Assembly (NCBI RefSeq): GCF_006363915.1
Contig: NZ_CP040946.1
DNA: 64,000 nucleotides
From: Methylophilus medardensis
Lineage (GTDB): Bacteria > Pseudomonadota > Gammaproteobacteria > Burkholderiales > Methylophilaceae
Strand: one strand, 5' to 3'
Every line of letters begins with the position of its first letter. Within the stretch, counting starts at the first letter, position 1. Under the pieces are notes generated by a model. It saw only the letters and a program-made list of their open reading frames with translations, had not been told where the DNA came from and searched no databases. This document shows positions 63,541 through 64,000 of the stretch, in pieces. The position numbers and the translations under genes are program-made.

Positions 63541-64000
63541 ATGTTGACATTACCACCACTCAGTTTGGATAAAGCGATTGCCGTGCTAGACATGGGGCTA
63601 CGGACAGTGTTCAGCAGCGCTGTTGCCAGTCGGCCTTACCCAGTATCAGAGATGACGAGTGATAGCACATTGACGGACCGCGAGCGTAAGCATGCGGCGG
63701 CACTCATGCGGGTGAATCATGTTGGTGAAGTTTGTGCGCAGGCCTTATACAGTGGTCAAGCATTGGTCTCGCGTGATCCCGCGAATGTGGAAGCCCTCAA
63801 ACAGGCCTCACACGACGAGGTGGATCATTTGGCTTGGTGTGAGCAGCGTATCAACGAATTGGGTGGCCGTAAGAGCCTGTTGAATCCGCTCTGGTTCGGT
63901 GCAAGCTTTGGGTTGGGTGTGGCTGCCGGCTTATTGGGTGACAAATGGAATCTTGGTTTTTTAGCCGAAACCGAACATCAAGTCTCGGCACATTTACAAA
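63541..64000 (+). CDS. coq7: Demethoxyubiquinone hydroxylase Coq7, C-terminus beyond the window
   Basis: A di-iron enzyme for the last hydroxylation in ubiquinone synthesis. About 153 residues are visible (of some 210), with no stop before the edge. Ligands: Glu in RVNHVGEVCAQALY and the ExxH in SHDEVDHLAWCEQR, then a second Glu-x-x-His in LAETEHQVSAHL near the end. GGAG lies 7 bases before the ATG. Confidence 0.94.
   Translation, partial: MLTLPPLSLDKAIAVLDMGLRTVFSSAVASRPYPVSEMTSDSTLTDRERKHAAALMRVNHVGEVCAQALYSGQALVSRDPANVEALKQASHDEVDHLAWCEQRINELGGRKSLLNPLWFGASFGLGVAAGLLGDKWNLGFLAETEHQVSAHLQ

Overview
The window looks like a betaproteobacterial chromosome, most likely a methylotroph of the Methylophilaceae or a close relative. 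This rests on gene content and order (proS next to a lytic transglycosylase, pcnB-folK-deoxynucleoside kinase-panB, tsaB-rimI, glyQS-gmhB-plsC, tandem bacterioferritins with Bfd, PEP-CTERM proteins) and on protein character. No 16S rRNA is present, so the assignment is inference. No replication origin, rRNA or CRISPR array is visible.

Bases 1-446 are chromosomal flank holding the start of one secreted protein. Bases about 447-12298 are an 11.7-kb integrated island. It is bounded by ~120-bp direct repeats (67 bp identical) that include the 3' end and terminator of tRNA-Leu(CAA), which is intact at 12276-12360. All island genes read on the minus strand: a P4-type tyrosine integrase beside the tRNA, an unknown 264-residue protein, an AlpA-like regulator, a winged-helix protein, and a complete type I restriction-modification operon in the order hsdM-hsdS-prrC-hsdR, then a PEP-CTERM protein and a 58-residue ORF. 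prrC encodes an anticodon nuclease with its catalytic residues intact, so the cassette reproduces the layout of the E. coli prr locus: restriction backed by a suicidal tRNA cleavage system. HsdS carries three 12-bp ELTA-coding repeats of the kind that change spacing specificity in EcoR124-type enzymes.

From 12414 on the genes are mainly core. 12-20 kb: queA, a secreted protein, lytic transglycosylase, proS, an unknown secreted protein, and a lemA-TPM-TPM operon. 20-28 kb: a degenerate uracil-DNA-glycosylase-like protein, rimI, tsaB, panB, deoxynucleoside kinase, folK, pcnB, cobalamin adenosyltransferase, murI, a CHCC zinc protein, ilvE and sco. 28-30 kb: an iron-storage cluster of two complementary bacterioferritin subunits (one ferroxidase, one haem) followed by bfd under a textbook Fur box. 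30-36 kb: EamA exporter and the glyQ-glyS-gmhB-plsC-ygjP operon.

36-42 kb is a tripartite heavy-metal RND efflux operon led by a His-rich secreted protein. 42-47.5 kb is an envelope operon (GT39/ArnT-like transferase, GtrB-like transferase, GtrA flippase, YdjC deacetylase, lnt) that resembles amino-sugar decoration of lipid A. 47.6-50 kb: phoB with a 7-4-7 Pho box upstream, divergent from an OFA-family transporter. 50-64 kb: ribH-nusB, lpxH, two cyclophilins, an L,D-transpeptidase and a TPR protein that share a related C-terminal domain, cysS, argJ, arfB, a YoaA/DinG helicase, an NlpC/P60 hydrolase, a Rdx-family protein, ctpA, and coq7, which runs off the end.
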